From Planctomycetaceae bacterium (GTDB lineage: Bacteria; Planctomycetota; Planctomycetia; Pirellulales; UBA1268), in contig JABHNP010000055.1 in assembly GCA_018694455.1 (NCBI GenBank), positions 1-32,384 on the forward strand: 32,384 nt of DNA, given 5' to 3'. The notes beneath the pieces are model-generated. The model was given only the letters and a program-made list of their open reading frames with translations, was not told the DNA's origin and did not search any database. A program made the translations under genes and the position numbers. Shown in pieces: positions 18,448-28,215 of the stretch (position 1 is its first letter; the number at the start of each line of letters is the position of its first letter).

Positions 18448-19548
18448 ATGAGAAATGCTATCGCGTTCGTGCGCACTGAACCGGGGTTATTTGTTGGGAT
18501 TTGTACTGCAGTCCTCTGGTTCCTCAATGGAACCACGTGGGTGGCTGATCTATCACATCCCGGGTGGGCAGCGTTCCTGTTTTCATGGCTATTCATTTCC
18601 ATACTGTGGCTGGCATTTGGCGTTGTGCGGCATGCCGACGCTCTTGCGATACGTCTTGGCGAACCGTACGGAACGATTGTCCTGACGCTCGCGGTTATAG
18701 GCATTGAGGTAGCAATGATTGCCGCAGTGAGTCTGTCAGGAAAAGCACATCCGGGACTTGCCAGAGATACTATGTTTTCTGTGGTCATGATTGTTCTTAC
18801 AGGGATGTTGGGAGGTACGCTCCTTGCAGGTGGACTACGCCACAATCGCCAGGAATATAACCTGTCAGGCGCGAATGCCTATCTTGGGGTTCTCGTTCCT
18901 CTTTGTGTGCTCACCTTGATTGTTCCCCGTTTCACACAATCAGCACCCGGCGGCAACGTATCATCACTTCAGGCGGCTTTTCTGCTTATCACTTCAGCCG
19001 GCCTTTATGTCACTTTTTTACTGGTGCAAACAGGTAGTCAAGCTGCCTATTTTCTTTCTCCAACAAACGTTACACCAAATCATGACGAACCGCCGTACAC
19101 AACAACAACCCATGCAGCACTGCTCGTTATGACAATGCTTCCAGTCGTCTTTCTAGCGAAAAATCTTGGAAAGCTTGTTGACCATGGGATCCACACACTC
19201 AATGCTCCACCTGCACTTGGTGGTTTTCTTGTCGCTATTTTGGTGCTTTCACCCGAAGGCTTGTCTGCACTGCGTGCCGCGATAAACAATCGTCTTCAAC
19301 GAACCATCAACATTCTGCTCGGGTCAGCCACAAGTACGATTGGTATGACTGTTCCGGTAGTCTTGGCTATTGGGTTCTTCTCCGGCAGAACCCTCGAACT
19401 TGGTCTTGAACCGACTGATATTGCGATGCTGACTCTTACGTTATTTACCAGTGTGATCACTCTAGGCACCGGCAAAACCACACTTCTTCAAGGCGTTGTA
19501 CATCTTATTCTTTTTGCGGCCTACGTCATGTTGATATTTGATGGTTAA
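18448..19548 (+). CDS. Calcium/sodium:proton antiporter, ChaA-like
   Basis: 366 aa, multi-TM. Contains VLTLAVIGIEVAMIAAVSLSGKAHPGLARDTMFSVVMIVLTGMLGGTLLAGGLRHNRQEYNLSGANAYLGVLVPL and a second repeat GGFLVAILVLSPEGLSALRAAINNRLQRTINILLGSATSTIGMTVPVVLA. Confidence 0.88.
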   Translation: MRNAIAFVRTEPGLFVGICTAVLWFLNGTTWVADLSHPGWAAFLFSWLFISILWLAFGVVRHADALAIRLGEPYGTIVLTLAVIGIEVAMIAAVSLSGKAHPGLARDTMFSVVMIVLTGMLGGTLLAGGLRHNRQEYNLSGANAYLGVLVPLCVLTLIVPRFTQSAPGGNVSSLQAAFLLITSAGLYVTFLLVQTGSQAAYFLSPTNVTPNHDEPPYTTTTHAALLVMTMLPVVFLAKNLGKLVDHGIHTLNAPPALGGFLVAILVLSPEGLSALRAAINNRLQRTINILLGSATSTIGMTVPVVLAIGFFSGRTLELGLEPTDIAMLTLTLFTSVITLGTGKTTLLQGVVHLILFAAYVMLIFDG

Positions 19549-19637
19549 ATCGTATCGTGACAAGTACCTAGACTGATAACTACCAGTACGGACACCCACA
19601 TGCGTGTTGTGAACCACTTCTTCAGACAAACTGAGGA

Positions 19638-20312
19638 TCAGTCTGGTGAGCCGTTCAAGATAGTGAGGGGATCACCAACACCAATTCTTGTGCAGCCCAT
19701 ACTCAGGTAATCAACACATTCGTGCCATGTTCGTATCCCTCCGCTCGCTTTGACCCCTAATCTCCCGTCGACCGTCGCCAGCATGATTTCAACAACTTCG
19801 CGAGTAGCGCCTTGTGGTCCAAAACCAGTCGACGTCTTTACGTACTGTGCTTTTGCCGACTCTGCTATCTCGCAGGCTTTGGCAACCTCTTCATTTGTGA
19901 GAAAGCACGTCTCAAGAATCACCTTAACGGGAACGCCAAATGGTAATGCTTGGTCCACCACTGCTGCGATGTCGTCATGAACTGCCGTGTCGTTGCCATT
20001 GAGGAAATCACCGATCGCCATCACCATATCGAGTTCAACTGCTCCATCCTCAATTGCTAGTTTTGCTTCCTGTGCCTTTACAACTGTCCGATTTGCCCCA
20101 TGCGGAAAGCCAACGACACTAGCAACAAGAGTCGTCTGGTCACGGAGTTGACTCTTCACATAACAGACGTCGGTTGGGCGGACACAGAGACAACCTATGT
20201 GTAGTTTCCGACAAAGTGCTATCGCTGAGACAAGAGTTTTACGTGTCTGCTGGGGTTTTAGTACCGCAAAGTCGAGCGCTGTCGCGACGTCAGAGACTGA
20301 AAAGTTGCTCAT
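19638..20312 (-). CDS. deoC: Deoxyribose-phosphate aldolase
   Basis: DFAVLKPQQTRKTLVSAI, VASVVGFPHGANRTVVKAQEAKLAIEDGAVELDMVMAIGDFLNGN, VKVILETCFLTNEEVAKACEIAESAKAQYVKTSTGFGPQGAT, GVKASGGIRTWHECVDYLSMGCTRIG. Confidence 0.96.
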   Translation of the reverse strand: MSNFSVSDVATALDFAVLKPQQTRKTLVSAIALCRKLHIGCLCVRPTDVCYVKSQLRDQTTLVASVVGFPHGANRTVVKAQEAKLAIEDGAVELDMVMAIGDFLNGNDTAVHDDIAAVVDQALPFGVPVKVILETCFLTNEEVAKACEIAESAKAQYVKTSTGFGPQGATREVVEIMLATVDGRLGVKASGGIRTWHECVDYLSMGCTRIGVGDPLTILNGSPD

Positions 20313-20755
20313 GATGTCGATGTTTTCCTATTTATCAAGGCTTGAACGAAAAGAAAAAAGCACCGCCCGAAATAGACACCTAGGGCGATACCAACGCAGT
20401 CTGCTACCCAGTCCAGAAATTCAGCCTGGCGTCCGAATATTGGCTGAGTAATCTCATCGAGTCCGCCAAAACATGCGAGCGCACCAACAAGAATAATAAT
20501 GTTTCTAAAACTGGCACGACCGGTAACACATAACACACCTATCGCAAGTGCCGCCTGGCACCCATAAGCAGCACAGTGAAGAACCTTATCAAAGCCTTGA
20601 ATACGAACAATTGTATTGACGTTTGGGAGGTGGGTCGCAAAGACAAGCGCTATGCTGTATAGCACGAAGCCCACCAATAATACTGCTCCCAACACGCGTT
20701 TGCGGCCGCTGCTGGATAATTCCTCGACGTAGTCTTTGGCATACGGGTTTGTCAT
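20309..20755 (-). CDS. VanZ-like family membrane protein
   Basis: Four TM segments with DKVLHCAAYGCQAAL and FGGLDEITQPIFGRQAEFLDWVADCVGIALGV, the VanZ-like signature. Internal ATG at 20755 preferred. ATGA overlap with deoC. Confidence 0.85.
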   Translation of the reverse strand: MTNPYAKDYVEELSSSGRKRVLGAVLLVGFVLYSIALVFATHLPNVNTIVRIQGFDKVLHCAAYGCQAALAIGVLCVTGRASFRNIIILVGALACFGGLDEITQPIFGRQAEFLDWVADCVGIALGVYFGRCFFLFVQALINRKTSTS

Positions 20756-20831
20756 GAAGGGGCAATACTTCTCACAATAGGATCTCTGGAGCACGAAAGT
20801 ACAAGATGACGGCTTCTGGTTCTATGCAATC

Positions 20832-21743
20832 TCATGAGTGGGGTGAACTATCGATAAAATTTGGGCGAAGTCGCCATCCACCACTGGCAAGTTTTTTGAG
20901 CACTCCTACCAAATTTCCTTCTTCATCAAGTGCAGCAACGCACTCGCCTACGATATCCGGAGTGTTTTCGAGGTGTCCACCTCTTGATGCATGGTCTGTT
21001 TCGAAAGGCGTTAATACCCTTTTAGAAAGATGGGGAACCGCAGAAACAAGTGGCAAGAAGGCACTCTTGAGTGATTTCTGGCCTGTCTCACTGGGAGTAA
21101 TGGCAGCCAGTGGCAGTGACTCACTGAGTTTGTATGGGCCGACAGCAGTGCGTACAAGAGTTTCCATGACGGCGGTTGTGCCAAGTTCCTCCGCTAGATC
21201 TCTGCCAATTGCTCGCACAAAAGTCCCACTTGAGCAAACGATGGTAAGTTCAAGTTTGGGCCACGCGTAGGATGTTATCTCCAGGTGACTAATACGAACC
21301 TCCTTAGGCTTTAGCGTAACCGGTTTGCCAAGACGCGCTAGCTTGTAGGCCCGCTTTCCGCCGACTTTTTTTGCCGAATAGACACATGGAAGTTGTTGAA
21401 TAACTCCTCGCTGATTTCTGATCGCTTCTACCACCTGATCGAATGAGGGGCATTTTGGTTCCTTTTCTATCGTGGGTTCTGTTTCTAAATCATCTGACGG
21501 GCTTGATCGTCCAAAAAGAAAAGAGACTGAGTAAGCTTTCTCCTGCTGATGTATGAAGTCAACGAGTTTTGTCGCATTCCCAACACATACGACAACAACT
21601 CCTGCAGCCAGTGGGTCGAGTGTTCCAGCATGTCCGACAGCTTTTGTGGCGAGGGTACGGGACACGCAATCGACCACCCGTCGTGATGTGACACCGGGTG
21701 GTTTATCAACCACTATGACACCATGTATATTAGACTGAGTCAT
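20832..21743 (-). CDS. truB: tRNA pseudouridine(55) synthase
   Basis: GVIVVDKPPGVTSRRVVDCV, AVGHAGTLDPLAAGVVVVCVGNATKLVDFIHQQEKAYSVSFLFGRSS, QLPCVYSAKKVGGKRAYKLARLG, CSSGTFVRAIGRDLAEELGT. Confidence 0.96.
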   Translation of the reverse strand: MTQSNIHGVIVVDKPPGVTSRRVVDCVSRTLATKAVGHAGTLDPLAAGVVVVCVGNATKLVDFIHQQEKAYSVSFLFGRSSPSDDLETEPTIEKEPKCPSFDQVVEAIRNQRGVIQQLPCVYSAKKVGGKRAYKLARLGKPVTLKPKEVRISHLEITSYAWPKLELTIVCSSGTFVRAIGRDLAEELGTTAVMETLVRTAVGPYKLSESLPLAAITPSETGQKSLKSAFLPLVSAVPHLSKRVLTPFETDHASRGGHLENTPDIVGECVAALDEEGNLVGVLKKLASGGWRLRPNFIDSSPHS

Positions 21744-23296
21744 TCATCGTTCCCTGCCAGCACTAGTGGAAATGCATACAGATTTGCCACGTGTTCTGGG
21801 GAAGTGTTCTTTAAAGATAAATGATCTCGTATTGACTGCGGACTCTCGACAGCCCCGGCAACGAGCCGCTCGAATTTTTGTTCCACGAAAGCACTTGTTT
21901 TTTCTTGATCAGAATTAGCATGACCTAAAGGAAATAATATGCGTTCGCTATCGAGCGTCTTCAACCGCTTATGAACGACAGAAACACATGTTGGTAGTCC
22001 TTCAGGGTAGAGTCGGTCATATTCAGGCCCTCCGTGAATAATATGTATCTTTTTCATAATCGCTCGGACTGCGACATCGGTTAAAGCAGCCTCCGAATAG
22101 TCTTCAGGCAAAAGCATCCCTTGCGACCATCCAAAGGCTTTCCGGTCTTGCAGGGCCATGCGCGAGGCTTTTTGAAGCACTGTTGCAAGAATAAAGGGCA
22201 AAGAATGGTCTGCGGACTGTCTGGTGTTGGGGGTACGCTTGGCTGGGTCAGCAATGATTGAAAACGCTGGTTCGTAGATAGTTACGGTAATGGATTGAAT
22301 GTCGTCAATGTCATCCCCGACGGCAGGTGTTCTCTCAATAATATCAATGAGTGACTGTATGGCCGCAGCTGATTGATGCTCATAGAGTCCAAGTTTGAAG
22401 TGCATGGCATGAATGGCAAATGCATTTCCTGACTCACCGAGTTCTAGATCAAAAGGACTGATGCCGTCACTGGATGGCTCGTTGAGCCGGTAGATAGCAA
22501 GTGGGTTTCGAAATATATCTTGGGGTCCACGGAATCCAAGAAGGGCACGTTGTGCTGCCATGACCGCGGTTTCAGCTGCAAAGGCGGCCGATGCTCCTTT
22601 ACTATCCGAGAGTTGATGGCCTGCGCGAAGTGCCCGAAACGGAACATACTGAGAGACAACCAACCCGATTGCTGATTCAACCTCTGCTGCGGTTCCCCCT
22701 AATGCTGCGGTATACCCGGCAGCACATGCAATGGTACCGTGATGCACATGATCAATTGCATACTTACGCAAAGGAAAAACTTCGGCAAGTCGACCACGGA
22801 TTTCATCGATGAGCAGCATGAGACGAAGGGTGTGGTTCCCATCGAAGCCAGCTTCTCTTCCAGCTGCTATAGCCACTGGATAAAAGTCATTATGTCCAAA
22901 CTCACCCGCCATCCGGCCTGAGTTTTTGTCGTATCCAAAATTTGTTCCGTTTGAGTCCCATTCTCTTACCGCCGACACATTGGCCGCCACACTTTTTGCA
23001 GTTTCGACTGGGTTTGATGCACCAAAACAAATTCCTCCTTTTGAAGTGCCAGCTGGCTTGGTCCGCAGTGCTTCGTCACGAAGCACTGTGCACGCATTGG
23101 CTCGATGATGAATTGCTGAAACAGCACAGCCCACACTGTCCAGATGAAATCGCTCAAGCAGGCCGAGTGTTTCGAGGGAGATGTTTTTTGGATTGAATAG
23201 GAAATCACGACAGTATTCACCTAATCCCCGTGCCTGGTTTGAAGACGCAGGGAGCAGGCATTTCGTTCCTTCAATTGGTAACTCCTGTTTTTGCAA
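21740..23296 (-). CDS. MmgE/PrpD family protein (2-methylcitrate dehydratase-like)
   Basis: LERFHLDSVGCAVSAI, REWDSNGTNFGY, HNDFYPVAIAAGREAGFDGNHTLRLMLLIDEIRGRLAEVF, HVHHGTIACAAGYTAALGGTAAEVESAIGL, KGASAAFAAETAVMAAQRALLGFRGP. Confidence 0.88.
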   Translation of the reverse strand: MQKQELPIEGTKCLLPASSNQARGLGEYCRDFLFNPKNISLETLGLLERFHLDSVGCAVSAIHHRANACTVLRDEALRTKPAGTSKGGICFGASNPVETAKSVAANVSAVREWDSNGTNFGYDKNSGRMAGEFGHNDFYPVAIAAGREAGFDGNHTLRLMLLIDEIRGRLAEVFPLRKYAIDHVHHGTIACAAGYTAALGGTAAEVESAIGLVVSQYVPFRALRAGHQLSDSKGASAAFAAETAVMAAQRALLGFRGPQDIFRNPLAIYRLNEPSSDGISPFDLELGESGNAFAIHAMHFKLGLYEHQSAAAIQSLIDIIERTPAVGDDIDDIQSITVTIYEPAFSIIADPAKRTPNTRQSADHSLPFILATVLQKASRMALQDRKAFGWSQGMLLPEDYSEAALTDVAVRAIMKKIHIIHGGPEYDRLYPEGLPTCVSVVHKRLKTLDSERILFPLGHANSDQEKTSAFVEQKFERLVAGAVESPQSIRDHLSLKNTSPEHVANLYAFPLVLAGNDE

Positions 23297-23384
23297 GACC
23301 TTCTCTACCTTTCAAACGCTCATCTGAAAGAAACTATTTTTAACCGTTTCAATAGTTACGGCTACGTGGATAGACTAGCTATTT

Positions 23385-25541
23385 ATGGAAGCACAGCATA
23401 TCGGCCCTTACATACTGATCAAACGTCTTGGCCGAGGCGGCATGGGCGCTGTCTATGAGGCAAGGCATGGTGAAACAAATGACCATGTTGCCGTCAAAGT
23501 ACTTGCGTCACATCTAGCTGATGATATAGGTCTCAAAGAGCGTTTTGAGGCCGAGATTCAGACACTCAAGCCACTCCGGTGTCCGGGGATTGTTCAACTC
23601 ATAGCCTACGGAGAAGATGATGGCCAGCCATACTTTGCAATGGAGCTTGTAGAGGGCCAGAGCCTCGAAAAGCTTATTCGTAGCGGCAAGAAATTCTCAC
23701 CTGAAGATGTCATTGAGCTTTCGATTGAAATAGCAAGGGCACTGAAGGTTGCACATAATCATGGAATCATCCACCGTGATCTGAAGCCGGCAAATCTGCT
23801 TATAGCTAATGACGCCGTCCAAGCAGGAGCTCGCATAAAGCTTGCAGACTTTGGAATTGCAAAGCTGTTTGGTGCAGCGAGCCAGACAGCTCACGGTAGC
23901 ATCGTAGGGACTGCGGAATTCATGGCGCCTGAACAGGCTGCTGGGAAAGCTCTTGATGCGCGGGCTGATCTTTACACAATGGGTCTTGTAATGTTCACGA
24001 TGATTGCAGGCAAGCCACCATTTCGAGGAACACAACTAACCGAAATCATTAGCAAACAACTCAGGGAAACTCCACCACGCCTGAATAGCTTGCACATAAA
24101 TATCCCAGATGAACTCGACACCCTGATCGCTGAACTGCTTGCCAAAGATCCAACGAAGAGGCCGGCAAGCGCACTTGCCGTCGGCCGTCGCCTTTCCTCG
24201 ATCAGAGAACTGCTTCTGCGGGAGAATCGCGAGGAGCGTGGCCAACTTAGGAGCAACACTCCGTCTCTTATCATCCAGCCGCAGGCCGACCCAAATACTC
24301 CAACAAAATACGACCGTTCATCGGCTCTTACCCAACCACCTACACACGCTGCAAAAGCCCCTCAGGCCAGTATTTCTTCGGTGGACCTCTTCGCGGAGAC
24401 AAAGGAAAAAACAAGCCCAAATAACACCGTGGATACATCACGCAGTCCTGATGCCACAACTGAACACCCTCGTGCACTCATTGAAAATCGCCCTGATTCC
24501 GAAACACCCCAACCATCAGAATACGCGACGGCTGCAAAGCAGGAAAACTCAGGAAATACAAATGAAGATGATTACCAGGAGCACATAGACCAATTAGGAC
24601 AGCGTGAGATTCCACTTCATCATCGGCCGACAAAGCAAGCTACTGCGAGTGAAGGTAAACAGACTGCAAGCAATGATTCTAAGCGGGCCGCAGAAACGAT
24701 TGTAGATAAACCAGAGCGTCGATTTGTCACAGTACAAGATCTGGATAACGCGGCTCGGCAAAAAGACAGTCAGCATCGTTGGAAATTGATCCGGATCGAT
24801 ACGCTCATTACGGTGGTCACAGTTGGAATCGGACTTGTAGCGGCGTACTGGATAATTCGTCCAAAAACTGCTGATCAGTTATTTCAGACGATATCTGCTG
24901 TATCGGAGAGCACAGACCCCGATTTGAGAAGTATTCGGGCAGAACTCGATCAATTTCTTAAGCAGTACCCAGCAGATGAGCGCGCGGCGTCTATTGCATC
25001 GCTGCAGCAGGAGTTACGAGTGAACATACTCGAGGCCAAGATGCGACGGAGAGTGATTGGGCCGCGAACTGTATCTGCGATCGAACGAGATTACCGATCG
25101 GCAATTACGAGAGAAACAGAAAGCCCCACTGCCGCTCTTGACGCAATGAAGGCTGTGCTCACTTTATACCCTAGCGATAAATCACAAGGTGATGACACAT
25201 ATTCCATAGCTGACAAGGAGACATGGATCAAATTAATAGAGCGCCAAATCAAGCGGCTTGAGTTGCCGTCAAAAATAGAGCAGGAAGAAGATATTGCGCG
25301 TGCAACAAAAGTGGTCGATAAAGCTACAGAACTCTACGATCAAGCAGTGGCGGAAGGTGACTCTGTCGATGCTGAAAAACTTCTGACACAAAGCCGTCTC
25401 ATGCTGCGGAGCGTCATTCAGACATATAGTGGCCGACCACATGCACACAATGTTGTTCAAGCTGCAAAGCGGGCTCTAGAAACCACCAGTAAAATGACTG
25501 CCCAAAAAACACAAACGAAAGGAAGCAAAAATGACCGCTAG
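23385..25541 (+). CDS. Membrane-anchored serine/threonine protein kinase
   Basis: Complete Hanks-type kinase motifs: GRGGMGAVYEA, VAVKVLA, IIHRDLKPANLL, LADFGIAKLFG, GTAEFMAPEQ. A long low-complexity linker, one TM (LITVVTVGIGLVAAYWIIR) and a C-terminal extracytoplasmic region follow. Confidence 0.95.
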   Translation: MEAQHIGPYILIKRLGRGGMGAVYEARHGETNDHVAVKVLASHLADDIGLKERFEAEIQTLKPLRCPGIVQLIAYGEDDGQPYFAMELVEGQSLEKLIRSGKKFSPEDVIELSIEIARALKVAHNHGIIHRDLKPANLLIANDAVQAGARIKLADFGIAKLFGAASQTAHGSIVGTAEFMAPEQAAGKALDARADLYTMGLVMFTMIAGKPPFRGTQLTEIISKQLRETPPRLNSLHINIPDELDTLIAELLAKDPTKRPASALAVGRRLSSIRELLLRENREERGQLRSNTPSLIIQPQADPNTPTKYDRSSALTQPPTHAAKAPQASISSVDLFAETKEKTSPNNTVDTSRSPDATTEHPRALIENRPDSETPQPSEYATAAKQENSGNTNEDDYQEHIDQLGQREIPLHHRPTKQATASEGKQTASNDSKRAAETIVDKPERRFVTVQDLDNAARQKDSQHRWKLIRIDTLITVVTVGIGLVAAYWIIRPKTADQLFQTISAVSESTDPDLRSIRAELDQFLKQYPADERAASIASLQQELRVNILEAKMRRRVIGPRTVSAIERDYRSAITRETESPTAALDAMKAVLTLYPSDKSQGDDTYSIADKETWIKLIERQIKRLELPSKIEQEEDIARATKVVDKATELYDQAVAEGDSVDAEKLLTQSRLMLRSVIQTYSGRPHAHNVVQAAKRALETTSKMTAQKTQTKGSKNDR

Positions 25542-26853
25542 CCATACGCTAAGCCACGGTGCTTTTGAACGTGCTCGCAAACTCATTCCTGGTGGTGTCA
25601 ATTCGCCCGCACGCGCATTCGGGGCAGTGGGGGGTGAGCCAATATTCTTTAAGGAAGGTATGGGGCCGTATCTCACGGATATCGATGGTGAGACATATCT
25701 CGACTACATTGGGTCGTGGGGACCAATGATCCTCGGGCATAGACACCCACGAGTCGTAAAAGCGATTGAAGAAGCTCTTTCGAGGGGCACCAGTTACGGG
25801 GCTCCAACTGAAGCTGAAAGCGGACTTGCCGAGCAGATTATCGATGCCGTACCAAGCATTGAAAAGGTCCGAATGGTGAGTTCTGGAACAGAGGCCGCCA
25901 TGAGCGCCGTGCGACTTGCACGCGGTGCCACAGACCGTGAAGTGATCATAAAGTTCGCCGGAAATTACCATGGCCATGCTGATAGTCTTCTGGTGGCTGC
26001 AGGCTCAGCAGCGGCAACACTGGGAGTGCCAAATTCTCCCGGTGTGACAACCGGTACGGCCAAAGATACATTAGTTCTCGAGTACAACGATACGGAGTCT
26101 CTCATCGAGACCTTCGGCAAGATGGGAGACTCCATAGCAGCCCTGCTCATGGAACCCGTTGTGGGCAATATGGGTTTAGTTGAACCTTCGCGTGAGTTTC
26201 TTCAAGCGGCCCGATCGCTCACGGAGAAGCACGGCGCTGTTCTTGTTTTTGATGAGGTAATGACCGGCTTTCGGCTTGCCTTTGGTGGTGCACAAGAACT
26301 TTATGGTGTGACCCCTGATATTACGACGCTAGGAAAAATTGTTGGAGGCGGTCTGCCTCTTGGTGCGTATGGTGGGCGGGCAGATATCATGGATCAGGTG
26401 TTGCCAACAGGCAAGGTTTTTCAAGCAGGAACACTCTCAGGGAATCCACTCGCTGTGGCAGCTGGCTCCGCGACCCTTGCAGAACTCAAAGAGCATCCGC
26501 CCTACGAAACTCTCGATCGACACGGCTGTCTTCTTGAACAAGGCTTTCTGGATGCTGCGCTGGAAGCTGGTGTTCCTTGTGAAGTGGCTCGAGTCGGGAG
26601 CATGATGACCATGTTTTTCCAAAAAGATAGTTTTCCAGATGGAACTCGTCATGTCACTGGTTGGCAGACTGCTTCAAAAAGTAATACGGAGCAATATGCA
26701 AAGTTTTTCTGGGGCATGATATCAAAAGGAATATATCTTCCGTGTAGTCAATTCGAAGCTCTTTTCTTCTCAATAACTCATACGGAAGAGCATATTCAAA
26801 CAACTATCACTGCGGCCAGAACAGTTCTTGCTGATCTCAACAAAACAAGCTAA
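25531..26853 (+). CDS. hemL: Glutamate-1-semialdehyde 2,1-aminomutase
   Basis: ARKLIPGGVNSPARAFGAVGGEPIFFKEGMGPYLTDIDGETYLDYIGSWGPMILGH, FDEVMTGFRLAFGGAQELYGVTPDITTLGKIVGGGLPLGAYGGR, GTLSGNPLAVAAG. Confidence 0.97.
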   Translation: MTASHTLSHGAFERARKLIPGGVNSPARAFGAVGGEPIFFKEGMGPYLTDIDGETYLDYIGSWGPMILGHRHPRVVKAIEEALSRGTSYGAPTEAESGLAEQIIDAVPSIEKVRMVSSGTEAAMSAVRLARGATDREVIIKFAGNYHGHADSLLVAAGSAAATLGVPNSPGVTTGTAKDTLVLEYNDTESLIETFGKMGDSIAALLMEPVVGNMGLVEPSREFLQAARSLTEKHGAVLVFDEVMTGFRLAFGGAQELYGVTPDITTLGKIVGGGLPLGAYGGRADIMDQVLPTGKVFQAGTLSGNPLAVAAGSATLAELKEHPPYETLDRHGCLLEQGFLDAALEAGVPCEVARVGSMMTMFFQKDSFPDGTRHVTGWQTASKSNTEQYAKFFWGMISKGIYLPCSQFEALFFSITHTEEHIQTTITAARTVLADLNKTS

Positions 26854-26896
26854 AGAGCAAATACGCAGCTTTGGGTCGAGCTAGTCGGTGCTGGAG

Positions 26897-27613
26897 TTAG
26901 TTGGTGCTTATGGTGAAGTCGACCACAACGGGCAAATGATCACTTGCTTCTCGCGCAAGACTCGTTCGAACGACTCGTGCTTGGTGTGACTGAAGTCCCT
27001 CATTTACAAACACTTTATCAAGCGCACCAACGGGCAGCCATGAGGGGAAACTCCTGAATTGCCCTGGTGGGCTAGTAAGCTGGTGAAAACCCTTTGTTGC
27101 AAGTGAGGCATTTGCAAGAGTATTTCGCCAGTCATTGAAATCGCCGACGATAAGGGTTGGTAGGGTCGCGTACGATTGGAAAAGTTGGTGTTGCAAAAGA
27201 CAATCGATTTGCCAATGGCGTTCTCGTTCATCAAGACCTAAGTGTGTGTTTACTAGATGCAAGACTCCGTGTGATGTTTCAATGTGGACAAGTTGAGCAC
27301 CACGAGATTTTCGCTTTCCACGCTTCAGTGAAATTCTATGGGCACTTGCAACTGGCCATTTCGATAGTATGAGGTTTCCATACGTCCCGGTGGCTACTGG
27401 CACATTCGCCTGGAAATTGGATTGTAAATTGAGGGATTCCCCAAGAAGTCGTGGCTGATCATCAAAAGAACTTCTTTTGACCAATCTGTCGACTTCTTGC
27501 AAGCAAACGAGGTCAGGATGCTCATGATCGATGCAGTCAATTATTCGTTGCAGGGAGTACCTTCGATCTCGGCCACCAATGCCTTTATGAATGTTCCAGG
27601 AAAGGAGCCTCAT
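26897..27613 (-). CDS. Endonuclease/exonuclease/phosphatase (EEP) family protein
   Basis: MRLLSWNIHKGIGGRDRRYSLQRIIDCIDHEHPDLVCLQEVDRL, LVNTHLGLDERERHWQ, LIVGDFNDWRN, LAREASDHLPVVVDF. Confidence 0.92.
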   Translation of the reverse strand: MRLLSWNIHKGIGGRDRRYSLQRIIDCIDHEHPDLVCLQEVDRLVKRSSFDDQPRLLGESLNLQSNFQANVPVATGTYGNLILSKWPVASAHRISLKRGKRKSRGAQLVHIETSHGVLHLVNTHLGLDERERHWQIDCLLQHQLFQSYATLPTLIVGDFNDWRNTLANASLATKGFHQLTSPPGQFRSFPSWLPVGALDKVFVNEGLQSHQARVVRTSLAREASDHLPVVVDFTISTN

Positions 27614-28215
27614 TGATGGTTTTTATCCTTCTCACTCAATAGGACTGGTACACCAACATTAGAACATCTGCAGAAACGCACCATGCACTATACGGGAGCC
27701 AAGTTATATCCTGTACGATACTCACGCTGAAAAAAGGCATCTGCTTCTTTATCCGGTGATAATTAGGTTTCTGGATCTATCACAAGCCCTCACCCAAGTT
27801 TGAATGTGTTTGGGTGACGTCAGCGTTCTTCTTCTGAATATGATACTCCAAAGTAGCGAGTGTCTGCTCCACAGGCTTATCTTGGTCTGCTTTTTGTTGA
27901 TGCGCAGGCCATTGAGCTTGCTGCTATTGCAACCGCTGATTTCACAATGAAAAATGGAGGTTGAAACGTCAAGAATAGACAGCTTGTTCATAGCCCTATT
28001 TCTTTAGCTTCTGAACTCTACATCATGCAAAGACGTACTGATCAACAAAAGTAAAGAGTTATACTGATGTGCTTCATGACAATAAAAGGCTTATGCCACT
28101 ATTTTTTTAATTACTTGAGCACTATAAGCAACGGTCGGTCCCTTTTTTAATAAGGGGTCTCGTGCAGTGTGTATAAGTTTCCGGTATAAAACGAGATTCT
28201 TAGGACTCATTCTTT

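Noticed and set aside
27749-27991. 80-aa - strand ORF
   Set aside because: Composition looks random. The opposite-strand short frame (27860-27964) looks more coding-like, and both cannot easily be real.
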